Notes: a model not told the origin generated them from the sequence alone. Numbered from the stretch's first letter, positions 1 to 9,663 are shown. The stretch is DNA of 64,000 bases from Hyphomicrobiales bacterium (GCA_900489925.1 UEHQ01000008.1:186001-250000), one strand, 5' to 3'. Translations and numbers: made by a program.

Positions 1-153
1 GAAATAGGGATTGGGGATGAGCTTGGCGGCATGGAGCGCCGAATGCACGTCGCCGGGTAGCGTGATCGGCGCGGTGATTTCACCATCCGTGGAGGTGAGC
101 TTCCACGAGCCTGAGAGGTCGAGGTTGAACCCGTTGGTGGGCAAGGATGTCAT
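1..153 (-). CDS. Beta-mannosidase (GH2 family), N-terminal fragment cut by window edge
   Basis: The reading frame starts at ATG 153 and runs off the window start, so only about 51 residues are visible. The N-terminus reads like the sugar-binding domain that opens GH2 beta-mannosidases, with LSGSWKLTS and then the hallmark LPGDVHSAL. The family releases beta-mannose from mannosides in the cytoplasm. It follows the sugar ABC transporter in the same direction, which suggests that imported beta-mannosides are its substrate. The catalytic glutamates lie outside the window, so the assignment rests on the N-terminus and the context. Confidence 0.6.
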   Translation of the reverse strand, partial: MTSLPTNGFNLDLSGSWKLTSTDGEITAPITLPGDVHSALHAAKLIPNPYF

Positions 154-267
154 AGCACTGTCCGATCAGGCCGCTCTTGGGAGAACCCGTCACCGGGCTG
201 CGACCGAATGTGGTATTGGAAGAACGGGCGGAACCGCTTGGGACGGCCCCGCCCGCAGCGTAGTCGT

Positions 268-1353
268 CTAAAGGCGTAGTTCCGTCTCGGCGTCGAAGAT
301 CGACGCCAGCGACATGTCGAAGCCGAGCTTGACGGCGGAGCCCGGATTGAAGCGGCGGGCGCCGTTGATGCGCACCGACATGGTGTGTCCGGCATGTTTC
401 AGCCAGAGCAGGTTGTCGGCGCCCATTGGTTCCTCGATATCGACGGTGGCGTCGTGGACCTCGGCGCCGAGGTTCTCGTTGACCTTGATATGCTCCGGCC
501 GCACGCCGAGCGTCACCTTGCGGCCCGCCTGCAGCGGCCCGTTCGCCTCATAGGCATCGACGTTGAAGTCGACGCCATTGGCGGTGAACACGGTGGCATC
601 GCCCCGCTTGGCGATCTCGCCGCGCAGGAAGTTCATCGACGGCGAGCCGATGAAGCCGGCGACGAAGAGATTGCGCGGCTTGTTGTAGATCGTCGTTGGA
701 TCGGCGAGCTGCTGGATGATGCCGTTCTTCATGATCGCGATGCGGTCAGCAAGCGTCAGCGCCTCGATCTGGTCGTGGGTGACGTAGATCATCGTGTTCT
801 TCAGCGACTGGTGCAGCCGCTTGATCTCGACGCGCAGCTCCGAGCGCAGCTTGGCGTCGAGGTTGGAAAGCGGCTCGTCGAACAGGAACACGTCGACATC
901 ACGCACCAGCGCACGGCCGATCGCCACGCGCTGCCGCTGGCCGCCCGAAAGCTCGGCCGGCTTGCGCTTCAGGAGCGGCTGGATCTGCAGTATCTCCGAG
1001 GCGCGGGCCACGCGCTTGTCGATCTCCTGTTGCGGGATCTTGGCGACCTGCAGGCCGAAGGACAGGTTCTTCTCGACCGTCATCTGCGGATAGAGCGCGT
1101 AGGACTGGAACACCATGCCGATGCCGCGGTCCTTGGGCTCTTCCCAGGTGACGTTCTTGCCCTTGATGTGAATCTGACCTTCGCTGATGTCCAGCAGGCC
1201 AGCGATGCAGTTAAGCAGAGTCGACTTGCCGCACCCGGACGAGCCGAGCAGCACCAGGAACTCGCCGTCATTGATCTCGAGATTGAGATCCTTGAGGACG
1301 CTGACAGCACCGAAGTTCAGCGAAAGGTCTTTGATGGAAACGCTCGAATTCAT
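268..1353 (-). CDS. Sugar ABC transporter ATP-binding protein (CUT1, MsmK/UgpC type)
   Basis: This 361-aa cytoplasmic ATPase would energise the two permeases encoded just upstream. It shows Walker A (GSSGCGKST), the ABC signature LSGGQRQRVAIGRAL, Walker B (VFLFDEP) followed by SNLDAKLR, and a switch histidine in THDQIEALTL. The C-terminal third (from about residue 240) has the OB-fold regulatory domain of CUT1 ATPases, including GVRPEHI. Length is normal for the family. It begins 3 nt after the MalG-type permease stop, so the genes are one operon. The substrate cannot be read from the ATPase. Confidence 0.93.
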   Translation of the reverse strand: MNSSVSIKDLSLNFGAVSVLKDLNLEINDGEFLVLLGSSGCGKSTLLNCIAGLLDISEGQIHIKGKNVTWEEPKDRGIGMVFQSYALYPQMTVEKNLSFGLQVAKIPQQEIDKRVARASEILQIQPLLKRKPAELSGGQRQRVAIGRALVRDVDVFLFDEPLSNLDAKLRSELRVEIKRLHQSLKNTMIYVTHDQIEALTLADRIAIMKNGIIQQLADPTTIYNKPRNLFVAGFIGSPSMNFLRGEIAKRGDATVFTANGVDFNVDAYEANGPLQAGRKVTLGVRPEHIKVNENLGAEVHDATVDIEEPMGADNLLWLKHAGHTMSVRINGARRFNPGSAVKLGFDMSLASIFDAETELRL

Positions 1354-1356
1354 GGA

Positions 1357-2289
1357 TCAGCCTTTCACTGCGCCGGCGGCGATGCCACGGACGAACAGAC
1401 GTCCCGAGACGAAGTAGACAACGAGCGGCACCAGACCCGTCAGGATCGTTGCGGCCATGTTGACGTTGTATTCCTTCACGCCCTGGACGGAATTGACGAT
1501 GTTGTTGAGCTGCACGGTCATCGGATAGTATTCCGGCCGGGTGAAGACGACGCCGAACAGGAAGTCGTTCCAGATGCCGGTGACCTGCAGGATCATGGCG
1601 ACGACGAAGATCGGCAGCGACATGGGCACCATGATCTTCAGGAAGATCTGCCAGAACCCTGCCCCGTCGATACGCGCAGCCTTGAACAGCTCCTGCGGCA
1701 GCGATGCGAAGTAATTGCGGAAGAGCAGCGTCAGGATCGGCATGCCGAAGATCGAGTGCACGATGATCAGCCCGGTCAGCGTCCCGTAGATGCCGATCTC
1801 GCGCAGCACGATGACGATCGGATAGATCATCACCTGGTAGGGAATGAACGCCCCGATCACGAGGATCGAGAAGAACAGTTCCGAGCCCTTGAAGCGCCAG
1901 TTGGCCAGCGCATAGCCGTTGACCGAGGCAATGGCGATCGACGCGAGGACCGATGGCACGGTGATGCGCACGGAATTCCAGAACCCACGCGAAAGACCGT
2001 CGCAGTTGAGCCCCGTGCAGGCCGTCGCCCAGGCCTTCACCCAGGGCTCGAAGGTGATCTCGACCGGCGGCGAGAAGATGTTGCCGAGACGGATCTCGGG
2101 CATGCCCTTCAGCGACGTGACGATCATCACGTAGAGCGGCAGCAGGTAATAGGCGGCCGCGACGAACAGCGTGCCGTAGAGCATGATGTTGCGCGGAGAA
2201 ATGACCCGCTTCGGCTTCGGTCCGCTTGGACCCGAGAACGACTTGCCGGACGTACCGTCGGCGGTTTTGAGAGCAATGGCATCAGGCAC
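1357..2289 (-). CDS. Sugar ABC transporter permease, MalG type
   Basis: Inner-membrane permease with about six hydrophobic segments and the EAA-type loop that contacts the ATPase (ELFKAARIDGAGFWQIF). The periplasmic loop with CTGLNCDG resembles glucose/mannose permeases of the GtsC group, from general recall of that family. I chose GTG 2289: GGAGGG lies 8 nt upstream and the start overlaps the stop of the preceding permease by 8 nt. An upstream ATG at 2340 would extend deep into that gene and is less likely. Its partners are the MalF-type permease and the ATPase. Confidence 0.88.
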   Translation of the reverse strand: MPDAIALKTADGTSGKSFSGPSGPKPKRVISPRNIMLYGTLFVAAAYYLLPLYVMIVTSLKGMPEIRLGNIFSPPVEITFEPWVKAWATACTGLNCDGLSRGFWNSVRITVPSVLASIAIASVNGYALANWRFKGSELFFSILVIGAFIPYQVMIYPIVIVLREIGIYGTLTGLIIVHSIFGMPILTLLFRNYFASLPQELFKAARIDGAGFWQIFLKIMVPMSLPIFVVAMILQVTGIWNDFLFGVVFTRPEYYPMTVQLNNIVNSVQGVKEYNVNMAATILTGLVPLVVYFVSGRLFVRGIAAGAVKG

Positions 2290-3184
2290 GTTTACGCCCT
2301 CCGAATTCCAGATAGGCCCAGGGGATGATGATGATCGCAACCGTGACCAGCATCATGGTCGAGGCGGCGAAGCCCTGCCCCAGATTCTGAGCCTGGAACA
2401 TGTAGTCGTAGACGTATTTTGCCGGCACTTCCGAGGCGATGCCCGGACCGCCCGATGTCTGCGCCACCACGAGGTCGTAGACCTTGACGATGCCGCTTGC
2501 GATGATGACCAGCGTCGTGATGAACACCGGGCGCATCATCGGAATGACGATGAAGAGATAGGTCTTCCACATCGGGATGCCGTCGACACGCGCGGCCTTC
2601 CAGATGTCTTCGTCGATACCGCGCAGGCCGGCGAGCATCAGGCACATGACAAGCCCCGTGCCCTGCCAGAGTGCGGCGATCAGGATGCCGTAGATGACGA
2701 TCTCGGGCGTATAGAGCGGATCGAAGGTGAAGTTCGTCCAGCCAAGCGACCGCACCACCGATTGAACGCCGAACTCGGGATTGAGGATCCATTGCCAGAC
2801 AAGGCCCGTCACGATGAACGACAGGGCAAAGGGGTAAAGGAAGATCGTGCGGAACGTGTTCTCGAACCGGATCTTCTGGTCCATCAGCGCCGCCAGCATG
2901 AAGCCGATGACGAGGCTGAAGATGAGCGAGAGAACGCCGTAGACGGCAAGATTCTCGATGGAAACGATCCAGCGTGGTGCAGCCCAGAGGCGCTTATACT
3001 GGTCGAAACCGACGAAGCTCAACCGCGGAAGGAGCTTCGAGTTGGTGAATGAGTAGAACACCGTCCAGACCGTGCCGCCGAGAAAGATGACCACGGCGGT
3101 CAGGATCATGGGGATGGACGCAATCTTCGAGTTCAGATTGCGCAGTAACTGGTTTGGCCGGCCTGCTTTCGCTTGACCCGTCAT
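2282..3184 (-). CDS. Sugar ABC transporter permease, MalF type
   Basis: 300-aa inner-membrane permease with six predicted hydrophobic segments and an EAA loop (DEDIWKAARVDGIPMWKTY). It forms the heteromeric channel with the MalG-type protein downstream. The ATG at 3184 is preceded by AGGAGT, a good ribosome site. It lies 209 nt after the binding-protein gene, and that gap contains a strong hairpin. This is the usual layout where the binding protein is made in excess over the membrane subunits. Confidence 0.9.
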   Translation of the reverse strand: MTGQAKAGRPNQLLRNLNSKIASIPMILTAVVIFLGGTVWTVFYSFTNSKLLPRLSFVGFDQYKRLWAAPRWIVSIENLAVYGVLSLIFSLVIGFMLAALMDQKIRFENTFRTIFLYPFALSFIVTGLVWQWILNPEFGVQSVVRSLGWTNFTFDPLYTPEIVIYGILIAALWQGTGLVMCLMLAGLRGIDEDIWKAARVDGIPMWKTYLFIVIPMMRPVFITTLVIIASGIVKVYDLVVAQTSGGPGIASEVPAKYVYDYMFQAQNLGQGFAASTMMLVTVAIIIIPWAYLEFGGRKRA

Positions 3185-3343
3185 TGTGACTCCTCCTGAA
3201 TCGCAAGTCCTATGTGATCCAGAGCGCGGACCGTCTCCGGTCAGCTCCTCTTTTCACTCCCGTCTGGAGACTGAATGCCCTCATCGGCCCATTTCAGTCT
3301 CGATCACTGCCGCAGCCGGGTCACTCGGAGAGTTCCGGGAAAT

Positions 3344-3367
3344 CCGGCTCCGTCGAAACGGAGCCGG
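3344..3367 (-). terminator. Perfect 10-bp hairpin between binding protein and permease genes
   Basis: CCGGCTCCGT and its exact complement enclose a 4-nt loop, which reads TTCG on the transcribed (minus) strand. It lies between the binding-protein stop and the permease start. No long U-run follows, so it is more likely a partial terminator or an mRNA-stabilising 3' structure than a complete terminator. Confidence 0.6.
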
Positions 3368-3393
3368 ACCGCAACAGTATCGGAATGCGACGA

Positions 3394-4629
3394 TCAGTCG
3401 GCAGAGCCGATGATTTCAGCGAAGCGCTTCTGGGCAGCTTCAGGCGTCATCGACGGATTGGCGAAGAACTCCGAGAAGAGGTCTTCCTTCTGCTTCTGGC
3501 TGTCGGCCGAAAGCAACTGGTCGGTGCCTTCGATCACGTTGCCCTTCTTCAGGATCTCGAGACCCTTCTTCATGCAGTCGTTGGCGGCTGCGAGGTCAAC
3601 GTCGCCGCGAACCGGCAGCGAGCCCTTCTTCAGGTTGAAGGCAACCTGGGTCGTGGGGTCGAGCAGCGTCTTGGCGAGAACGTCCTGCGCCTTCGACTTT
3701 GCTTCATCCTTGAGCTTCGGGAAGTAGAAGGCATCACCACCGGTGGAGATGATTTCGTTCACGCCGAGGCCCGGAAGGCAGGTGTAGTCGGTACCAGCCT
3801 TCTGGCCGGCCAGCGCGAATTCACCCTGTGCCCAGTCACCCATGATCTGGCCGCCGGCCTTGCCGGTGATGACCAGATTGGTTGCCTGGTTCCAATCCTG
3901 GACATTGCTGCCCTTCGACATCTTGCGGGCGTCGTCTGCAGCCTTGAAGACCTTGGCGATCTCAGGACCAGCAGCTACGTCGACATCCTTGTCCTTGAAC
4001 ACCTTGTAGAAGGTATCCTTGCCGGCGATTGCGACCAAGAGCACGTCGAACGCGCCGGTTGCCTGCCACGGCTGACCACCGACGGCGAGCGGCACGATGC
4101 CGGCCTTTTCGAGCGCCGGTGCGGCAGCGACGAATTCGTCCCAGTTCTTCGGCACTTCGACGCCAGCCTTCTTGAAGGCCGCGTTCGAGAGCCACAGCCA
4201 CTGCCAGGAGTGGATGTTCACGGGAGCGCAATAGATCTTGCCGTCGATCGTGCAGCTGTCGAGCAGGCTTGCCGGACGAATGATGTCCTTCCAGTGCTCG
4301 GCGGTCGCGACATCGGTCAGGTCGCGCATCAGGCCGGCCTGAACAAGTTCTTCAGCCTGACGGCCGTGGTTGAACTGCGTAGCGCCCATCGGGTCGCCGC
4401 CGGTGATACGGCTGACCATGATCGGACGCGCGGTGCCGCCGGAACCGGCGATAGCACCATCGACCCAGTGGTTGCCGGTCGCATCGAATGCCTTGGCAAG
4501 TTCAGCCACGGCAGCAGCTTCGCCGCCAGACGTCCACCAATGCGTGACTTCAAGATCGGTCGCGTTCGCCGCACCGAGCGGCAGCACGACGGAAGCGGCG
4601 AGCGCAGCCGCCATCAAACGAAAATTCAT
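3394..4629 (-). CDS. Sugar ABC transporter substrate-binding protein (CUT1 family)
   Basis: 411-aa periplasmic binding protein, first gene of the uptake operon. It has a Sec signal peptide (hydrophobic AAALAASVVLPLGAANA, then cleavage) and a type-1 extracellular solute-binding fold starting with LEVTHWWTSGGE. That opening and the stretch around GGTARPIMVSRI resemble the glucose/mannose binding proteins of the GtsA group. GGGAGGAG sits 6 nt before ATG 4629. The neighbouring beta-mannosidase suggests a mannose-containing oligosaccharide, but the ligand is inference. Confidence 0.9.
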   Translation of the reverse strand: MNFRLMAAALAASVVLPLGAANATDLEVTHWWTSGGEAAAVAELAKAFDATGNHWVDGAIAGSGGTARPIMVSRITGGDPMGATQFNHGRQAEELVQAGLMRDLTDVATAEHWKDIIRPASLLDSCTIDGKIYCAPVNIHSWQWLWLSNAAFKKAGVEVPKNWDEFVAAAPALEKAGIVPLAVGGQPWQATGAFDVLLVAIAGKDTFYKVFKDKDVDVAAGPEIAKVFKAADDARKMSKGSNVQDWNQATNLVITGKAGGQIMGDWAQGEFALAGQKAGTDYTCLPGLGVNEIISTGGDAFYFPKLKDEAKSKAQDVLAKTLLDPTTQVAFNLKKGSLPVRGDVDLAAANDCMKKGLEILKKGNVIEGTDQLLSADSQKQKEDLFSEFFANPSMTPEAAQKRFAEIIGSAD

Positions 4630-5082
4630 GAGTTCTCCTCCCTCACTGAAACGTTGCCGGAAAAACTTAGTTCAATCGATATTGGGGCGCAACAGCCACC
4701 CTCGAAAATTTTCTCAATGACTGTGCTTTGCTACCAATGCCTGTCGAAAAGCACTCATTTTGAACAGGTCGCCTCAGGTGTAAGCAGCCGACTGAGCAAA
4801 CGCACAAGCAATATAAAATGCTGATTTAAAATGGTATTTTTCGAAAAACATCGACATATGCTGCGAATTCCCGTTAGCAAGCGCAAAAAATCCGAGCAAA
4901 AACGACAATTTCAACCATTGAGAGCATTCATTTTACCAACGAGAAAAAACCGCTCGACATTTCTACTGTATCGTTACAGATTTTGCGTCTTGAGGGAGGA
5001 GCCGCTTTTGCGTTCTTTGGGCTTACAGCGCTTTCAAAAGACACTATAAGCGGGACCAAATCGCGCAGGACGGCCTAGAGGC
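4630..5082. promoter_or_regulatory. Divergent control region between sugar operon and LacI regulator
   Basis: A 453-bp AT-rich stretch with no convincing gene, between two divergent transcription units. Near the regulator, at 5025-5036, ACAGCGCTTTCA contains the AGCGCT core typical of LacI-family operators with partly symmetric flanks. It is the best operator candidate. Promoter boxes could not be assigned with confidence. Confidence 0.4.
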
Positions 5083-6123
5083 ATGGAAAACAAAGCAAAT
5101 TTTGGAGGAACGACCTCCGAGGTCACTCGGGAACGGCCGACACTGAAAACGATTGCCTTCATGACCGGGCTCGGCGTGACGACGGTCTCCCGCGCCTTGA
5201 AGGATGCCCCCGATATCGGCGCGGAGACCAAGGAACGCGTGCGGATGGTCGCCCGCCAGCTCGGCTACCAGCCGAACCGTGCCGGCGTGCGCCTTCGCAC
5301 CGGCAAGACGAATGTCATCGCCCTCGTCCTCAGCATCGACGAAGAGATCATGGGCTTCAGCAGCCAGATGGTGTTCGGCATCTCGGAAGTGCTGACCGGC
5401 ACGCCTTACCACATCGTCGTGACGCCGCATTCCCACAGCAAGGATCCGATGCTGCCGGTCCGCTACATCCTCGAAACGGGATCGGCCGACGGGGTCATCA
5501 TCTCACGCATCGAGCCCGACGACCCGCGCGTCCGCCTGCTGGCCGAACACAACATGCCCTTTGCCACGCACGGGCGCACTGATGCCGGCCTCACCCACCC
5601 CTTCCACGATTTCGACAACGAGGCTTTCGCCCATCAGGCGGTCGAGAAGCTGGTCGGGCGCGGACGCAAGCGCATCGCCCTCCTCCAGCCCCCGAGCAAG
5701 CTGACCTACTACACGCATATGCGCATCGGCTTTCAGACAGGACTGCATGACTACGGCGCCGAAGAAGTGCCGCTGCGCGTCACGATCGACAATACGCTCG
5801 AAGAAATCCGCAACGCCGTCGAAGTAATGATGCGTGCGCCAAATGCGCCTGACGGTATCGTCTGCTCTGCCGGCAGCGCGGCCATCGCCGTCAATGCCGG
5901 CATCGAGGCAGCTGGAAAACATCTGGGGCGCGATGTCGACATGGTCTCCAAGGAGTCGGCGCCGATCCTCAACTGGATCCGCCCCGAGATCATCACGGCC
6001 TACGAAGATGTCCGGCACGCCGGCCGCGAAATGGCGAAGGCCGTCATCGCCCGCATCGACGGTATCGAACCGGAACTGCTGCAGAGCATCAGCCAACCCG
6101 TCTGGTCGCGGAAAGGCCAGTGA
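5083..6123 (+). CDS. LacI-family transcriptional regulator of the sugar operon
   Basis: 346-aa DNA-binding repressor. The N-terminal helix-turn-helix (about residues 21-70) has the LacI signature, with [15 protein letters not shown] and then the hinge helix [11 protein letters not shown]. The remainder is a periplasmic-binding-type ligand domain. It is divergent from the sugar transporter genes, which makes it their likely local regulator. It resembles AglR-type regulators of alpha-glucoside operons by recall, but the effector is unknown. ATG 5083 is the most upstream start that keeps the HTH intact; its ribosome site is weak. Confidence 0.88.
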   Translation: MENKANFGGTTSEVTRERPTLKTIAFMTGLGVTTVSRALKDAPDIGAETKERVRMVARQLGYQPNRAGVRLRTGKTNVIALVLSIDEEIMGFSSQMVFGISEVLTGTPYHIVVTPHSHSKDPMLPVRYILETGSADGVIISRIEPDDPRVRLLAEHNMPFATHGRTDAGLTHPFHDFDNEAFAHQAVEKLVGRGRKRIALLQPPSKLTYYTHMRIGFQTGLHDYGAEEVPLRVTIDNTLEEIRNAVEVMMRAPNAPDGIVCSAGSAAIAVNAGIEAAGKHLGRDVDMVSKESAPILNWIRPEIITAYEDVRHAGREMAKAVIARIDGIEPELLQSISQPVWSRKGQ

Positions 6124-6182
6124 AACCAACGGTCAGTTCACCGTGCAGTGATTTGAGCGACCAAAGTGGAAAATACGGGATC

Positions 6183-6740
6183 ATGACAAAAGCGTTGCTG
6201 ATCATAGACGTACAGAATGCCATTCTGTCGGGAAAAGGCTCGCCTGATCGCCAGCCCATCATCGATGCAGCACTTGATGAAACGGTTTCCCGACTGCAAT
6301 CCCTTCGCGCTGACGCCCGCCGCAACGGAGTGCCGGTACTGCTCGTTCAGCACGATGGCACTGCCGATCATCGGCTTGCAGTTGGTACGGAGGGTTGGGC
6401 GATCCGGCCAGAGCTCTCCCCAACCGATGGCGACACCGTCGTTCACAAGAAAAGCTCGGATTCGTTCTTTGAAACAGACCTTGCGGACAGGCTTGCCGAG
6501 AAAGGCGTGACGCATCTGGTGGTCGGCGGCTGCATGACGCAATTCTGCGTCGACACGACTGTCAGACGTGCCGTCTCACTCGGATATGATGTCACGCTGG
6601 TTGCCGATGGCCATACCACGGCCGATTCCGGAAAGCTTGATTTCGCGGACATCGTCGCACACCACAATGAAACGCTCGACGATTTCGACGCTGGCAACGC
6701 CAGGATCCTCGTCCGCCTGGCAGCCGACATTCAATTCTGA
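6183..6740 (+). CDS. Cysteine hydrolase of the isochorismatase family
   Basis: 185-aa cytoplasmic hydrolase. The catalytic triad of the family is visible: Asp in LLIIDVQN, Lys in VVHKKSSDSFF, and the nucleophilic Cys in VVGGCMTQFCVDTT. Members cleave small amides or isochorismate; the substrate here is unknown. I used ATG 6183, where the conserved opening MTKALLIIDVQ begins, rather than an in-frame ATG 63 nt earlier with no family-like residues. It lies 59 nt after the LacI regulator on the same strand, so co-transcription is possible. Confidence 0.85.
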   Translation: MTKALLIIDVQNAILSGKGSPDRQPIIDAALDETVSRLQSLRADARRNGVPVLLVQHDGTADHRLAVGTEGWAIRPELSPTDGDTVVHKKSSDSFFETDLADRLAEKGVTHLVVGGCMTQFCVDTTVRRAVSLGYDVTLVADGHTTADSGKLDFADIVAHHNETLDDFDAGNARILVRLAADIQF

Positions 6741-6774
6741 ACGCCGGCGAGTAAGACACTCACCGCAGACAAAT

Positions 6775-6798
6775 AAGCCGGACCCAAGGGCCCGGCTT
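6775..6798. terminator. Bidirectional terminator hairpin between convergent genes
   Basis: AAGCCGG and CCGGCTT flank a short CCC/GGG inner stem, forming a hairpin between the isochorismatase-type gene (plus) and gnd (minus). T-rich bases follow on both sides, which suits a terminator shared by the convergent genes. Confidence 0.65.
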
Positions 6799-6823
6799 AG
6801 TTAGTTCGTTAAAGGCGCCAACC

Positions 6824-8254
6824 TTAGAAGGTCGCCGCACCGCTGCCCCATGGGCCGTGGTGGAAGTCCTTGCCGTCGAGGCGGTCGAAGCCGTGCGCGC
6901 CGAAGAAGTCGCGCTGCGCCTGGATCAGGTTGGCAGTGCCACGGCCCTGGCGGTAGGCGTCGAAGTACGTCAGCGCCGAGGTGAGCGCCGGAACCGGCAG
7001 ACCCGCCTGCAGTGCGGCGCCGACCACGCGACGCAGCGCCGGCAGCGATTCCTTGACCATCTCGGAGAAAGCAGGCGTCACGATCAGGTTCGCAACGTCA
7101 GGCGCCTTCGTGAAGGCCGAGGTGATCTCGTCGAGGAACTGCGAACGGATGATGCAGCCGTCGCGCCAGATCTTGGCAATCGTCGGCATCGGGAGCGACC
7201 AGTTGAACTCGCGCGAGGCTTCCGCCATCACCGCAAAGCCCTGCGCGTAAGCGCCGATCTTGGCGGCGAACAGAGCCAGCTCCAAGTCCTTGACCAGCTC
7301 GGGACCGTAAGCGATCGGGAACTTGTATTCCGGCTTGCCGAAGATCTTTTCGGCGGCTTCGCGCTCGGTCTTCATCGACGACAGGCTGCGGGCGGCAACC
7401 GCCGCTTCGATCGCCGTTGCCGGAATGCCCATGTTCTGCGCTTCGATCGCCGACCACTTGCCGGTGCCCTTCTGGCCGGCCTTGTCGAGGATCATGTCGA
7501 CCATCGCACCGCCGGAGATCGGATCGGTGGCAGCCAGTACCTTCTCGGAGATCTCGATCAGGTAGGAGTTCAGGCGACCCTTGTTCCAGTCGCCGAAGAT
7601 GCCGGAGATGTCCTTGGCGCTCTTGCCGAGGCCGTCGCGGAGGATGCCGTAGATTTCGGCGATCATCTGCATGTCGGCATATTCGATGCCGTTGTGGATC
7701 GTCTTGACGAAGTGGCCGGCGCCGTCATTGCCGAGCCAGGCAACGCAAGGATCGCCCTTGTACTTGGCGGCAATCGAGGTCAGCACCGGCTCGACGCGCT
7801 TCCAGCTGTCTTCGGTGCCGCCGACCATGATCGACGGGCCGTGACGCGCACCTTCCTCGCCGCCGGATACGCCCATGCCGATGAAGGTGAGTTCGGTGTT
7901 CTTCAGCCGGTCGAAGCGGGCGATCGTGTCGCGGAAGTTGGCGTTGCCTGCATCGATCATGATGTCGCCCTTGGACAGGTAAGGACGCAGGAGCTCCATC
8001 TGCTGATCGACGGCTTCACCGGCCTTGATCATGATGATGATCGGGCGCGGCGGGCGGATTGCCTCGACGAACTCCTCGATCGTCTTGCAGGGAATGATCT
8101 GCTTCTTCAGATCACCGGCGCTTTCGTAGAATTCATCCGTCTTTTCGGGAGTACGGTTGAACACCGCAATCTTGTTGCCTTTTTCCGCGATGTTGAGCGC
8201 CAGGTTGGAACCCATGACGGCAAGGCCGATAAGCCCGATTTCTGCCTTTTCCAC
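6824..8254 (-). CDS. gnd: 6-phosphogluconate dehydrogenase (decarboxylating)
   Basis: 476-aa cytoplasmic enzyme that converts 6-phosphogluconate to ribulose-5-phosphate with reduction of NADP+ (pentose phosphate pathway). The N-terminal Rossmann fold has GLAVMGSNLALNIAEKG. The substrate region shows GVSGGEEGARHGPSIMVGG, and catalytic residues lie in FVKTIHNGIEY. The C-terminus ends in the conserved FHHGPWG. GTG 8254 is chosen because GGAGGT sits 5 nt upstream and the length then matches the family; in-frame ATGs further up have no such support. Confidence 0.95.
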   Translation of the reverse strand: MEKAEIGLIGLAVMGSNLALNIAEKGNKIAVFNRTPEKTDEFYESAGDLKKQIIPCKTIEEFVEAIRPPRPIIIMIKAGEAVDQQMELLRPYLSKGDIMIDAGNANFRDTIARFDRLKNTELTFIGMGVSGGEEGARHGPSIMVGGTEDSWKRVEPVLTSIAAKYKGDPCVAWLGNDGAGHFVKTIHNGIEYADMQMIAEIYGILRDGLGKSAKDISGIFGDWNKGRLNSYLIEISEKVLAATDPISGGAMVDMILDKAGQKGTGKWSAIEAQNMGIPATAIEAAVAARSLSSMKTEREAAEKIFGKPEYKFPIAYGPELVKDLELALFAAKIGAYAQGFAVMAEASREFNWSLPMPTIAKIWRDGCIIRSQFLDEITSAFTKAPDVANLIVTPAFSEMVKESLPALRRVVGAALQAGLPVPALTSALTYFDAYRQGRGTANLIQAQRDFFGAHGFDRLDGKDFHHGPWGSGAATF

Positions 8255-8399
8255 GATACACCTCCGATGAGTCATTTTGGACCGGTGTTGTGGCACTGTC
8301 TGGCTCAAACGGCAAGTTCGATTCGGCTTCGAATTGGCCTCGTATTGCGAGCAAAGCAAACTGAACCATATCCTTGCAAAAGCCCAATGGGAGGGGTTG

Positions 8400-9197
8400 A
8401 TGGCAAGCCAGAAAAGACAAGCGCCCGCAACGCTTGCAACGCGCGCGGGCAGCTACCGCGAGCTGCCGCCGAAGCGTGGGCTGGCCCGCCATTTCCATTG
8501 TCTCTGGTCGCATAGCGTAACCTCCAGTGGCAGGATTGCGATTGTGCCCGACGGCTATTGCGACCTTGTCTGGATCGGCGGCCGCGTCGTGGTCGCCGGC
8601 CCCGATCGAACAAGCGCGTTCCCTGCCATGGCGACCGGTGCGGACGTCGTTGGAGCCCGCTTTGCGCCGGGGTCTGCCGCGGAATGGCTGGGGCTCCCGC
8701 TGTCCGAGATCGTCGGGCAGTCCTTTCCGCTCGAGGATTTTTGGGGAACGAAGGCGCGTACATTTGGGCAACAGCTCTCCGATTGCGGTGACAACCAGGA
8801 GAGGCTCCGGCTACTGCAACTGGTGTTGGAAAAGGAAGCAGGCGAACATTCCCCGCCGCCGGATGACATCCGCCATGCCTTCGGCATCGCGACCGCACAT
8901 TCAACCGACGACCTCACGGATCGCCTCCTGGCGGACATCAGCATTGGAGAACGACAGCTCCGGCGTCGCTGCCATCACTATTTCGGCTACGGCGCGAAGA
9001 CCTTGTCGCGCATCAGACGGTTCCAGCGACTGCTCTCTCTGCTGCGGTCGTCGCCATCGGCATCGCTCGCCGAGGCTGCCTTTACAGTTGGCTACAGCGA
9101 CCAGGCGCACATGAGCCGCGAAGTTTTGGAATTATCAAGCCTGACGCCGTTGGAGCTGCAGCGTCAGGCCGCGCTTTCGAACGCACCGGCGCCATGA
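8400..9197 (+). CDS. AraC-family transcriptional regulator
   Basis: 265-aa regulator. The first half resembles the N-terminal domain common in AraC proteins of the DUF6597 type (RHFHCLWSH, then PDGYCDLVW). The C-terminal two-helix AraC DNA-binding domain includes GYGAKTLSRIRRFQRLL and AFTVGYSDQAHMSRE, where the second HTH lies. GGGAGG 5 nt before ATG 8400 fixes the start. It is divergent from gnd. The two small genes after it may be its targets, by position only. Confidence 0.85.
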   Translation: MASQKRQAPATLATRAGSYRELPPKRGLARHFHCLWSHSVTSSGRIAIVPDGYCDLVWIGGRVVVAGPDRTSAFPAMATGADVVGARFAPGSAAEWLGLPLSEIVGQSFPLEDFWGTKARTFGQQLSDCGDNQERLRLLQLVLEKEAGEHSPPPDDIRHAFGIATAHSTDDLTDRLLADISIGERQLRRRCHHYFGYGAKTLSRIRRFQRLLSLLRSSPSASLAEAAFTVGYSDQAHMSREVLELSSLTPLELQRQAALSNAPAP

Positions 9198-9261
9198 CCG
9201 TTTTCTTCAATACCGGGTGAGCGAGCAGCGTTATGATCCGTCAATCCATGCGAGAACGACA

Positions 9262-9660
9262 ATGACCACAATGCCCGTCAGAATTATCCACCAATCCATC
9301 GACCGCAACTGGCAGGACGTCTACGCCTTCGCCAGCGAGCCCGTGAACATGCCGCTTTGGGCGTCGGGCCTCGCATCGGGCCTGGAACCCGATGGCGACG
9401 ACTGGATCGCCGAAGGCGTTCTCGGTACGGCGCGAGTCAGCTTCGTGCCGAAGAATGCCTTCGGCGTGATCGACCACACTGTCATCATCGAAAGCGGCCT
9501 GCGGGTCTACAACGCCCTGCGCGTCGTCCCGAACGGCGATGGCTGTGTCGTCATGTTCACGCTGCTACGCGTTCCCGGCATGACCGACGAACAATTCGAA
9601 GCGGACGCGGCTCATGTGGCGCGCGATCTGGAAACGCTGAAAATACTGATGGAGCAATAG
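9262..9660 (+). CDS. SRPBCC-type (START-like) small protein
   Basis: 132-aa protein with the pattern of polyketide-cyclase/START-like folds: a helix-opening segment RNWQDVYAFASEPVNMPLWASG and a later hydrophobic pocket strand set ending with a long C-terminal helix (EADAAHVARDLETLKILM). These folds bind small hydrophobic ligands, but no catalytic role can be read here. ATG 9262 is preceded by a GAGAACGAC-like site. It is followed 3 nt later by a VOC-family gene, so the two are probably co-translated. Confidence 0.65.
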   Translation: MTTMPVRIIHQSIDRNWQDVYAFASEPVNMPLWASGLASGLEPDGDDWIAEGVLGTARVSFVPKNAFGVIDHTVIIESGLRVYNALRVVPNGDGCVVMFTLLRVPGMTDEQFEADAAHVARDLETLKILMEQ

Positions 9661-9663
9661 GCA

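Noticed and set aside
385-2328. Long plus-strand frame opposite the ABC transporter genes
   Set aside because: It is rich in Arg, Asp and His with no domain. The minus strand encodes clear permease and ATPase motifs, so this is an antisense shadow of GC-rich coding.
3185-3393. Short gene between binding protein and permease
   Set aside because: The open frames there extend through neighbouring genes in shadow frames. A hairpin is the only structure supported.
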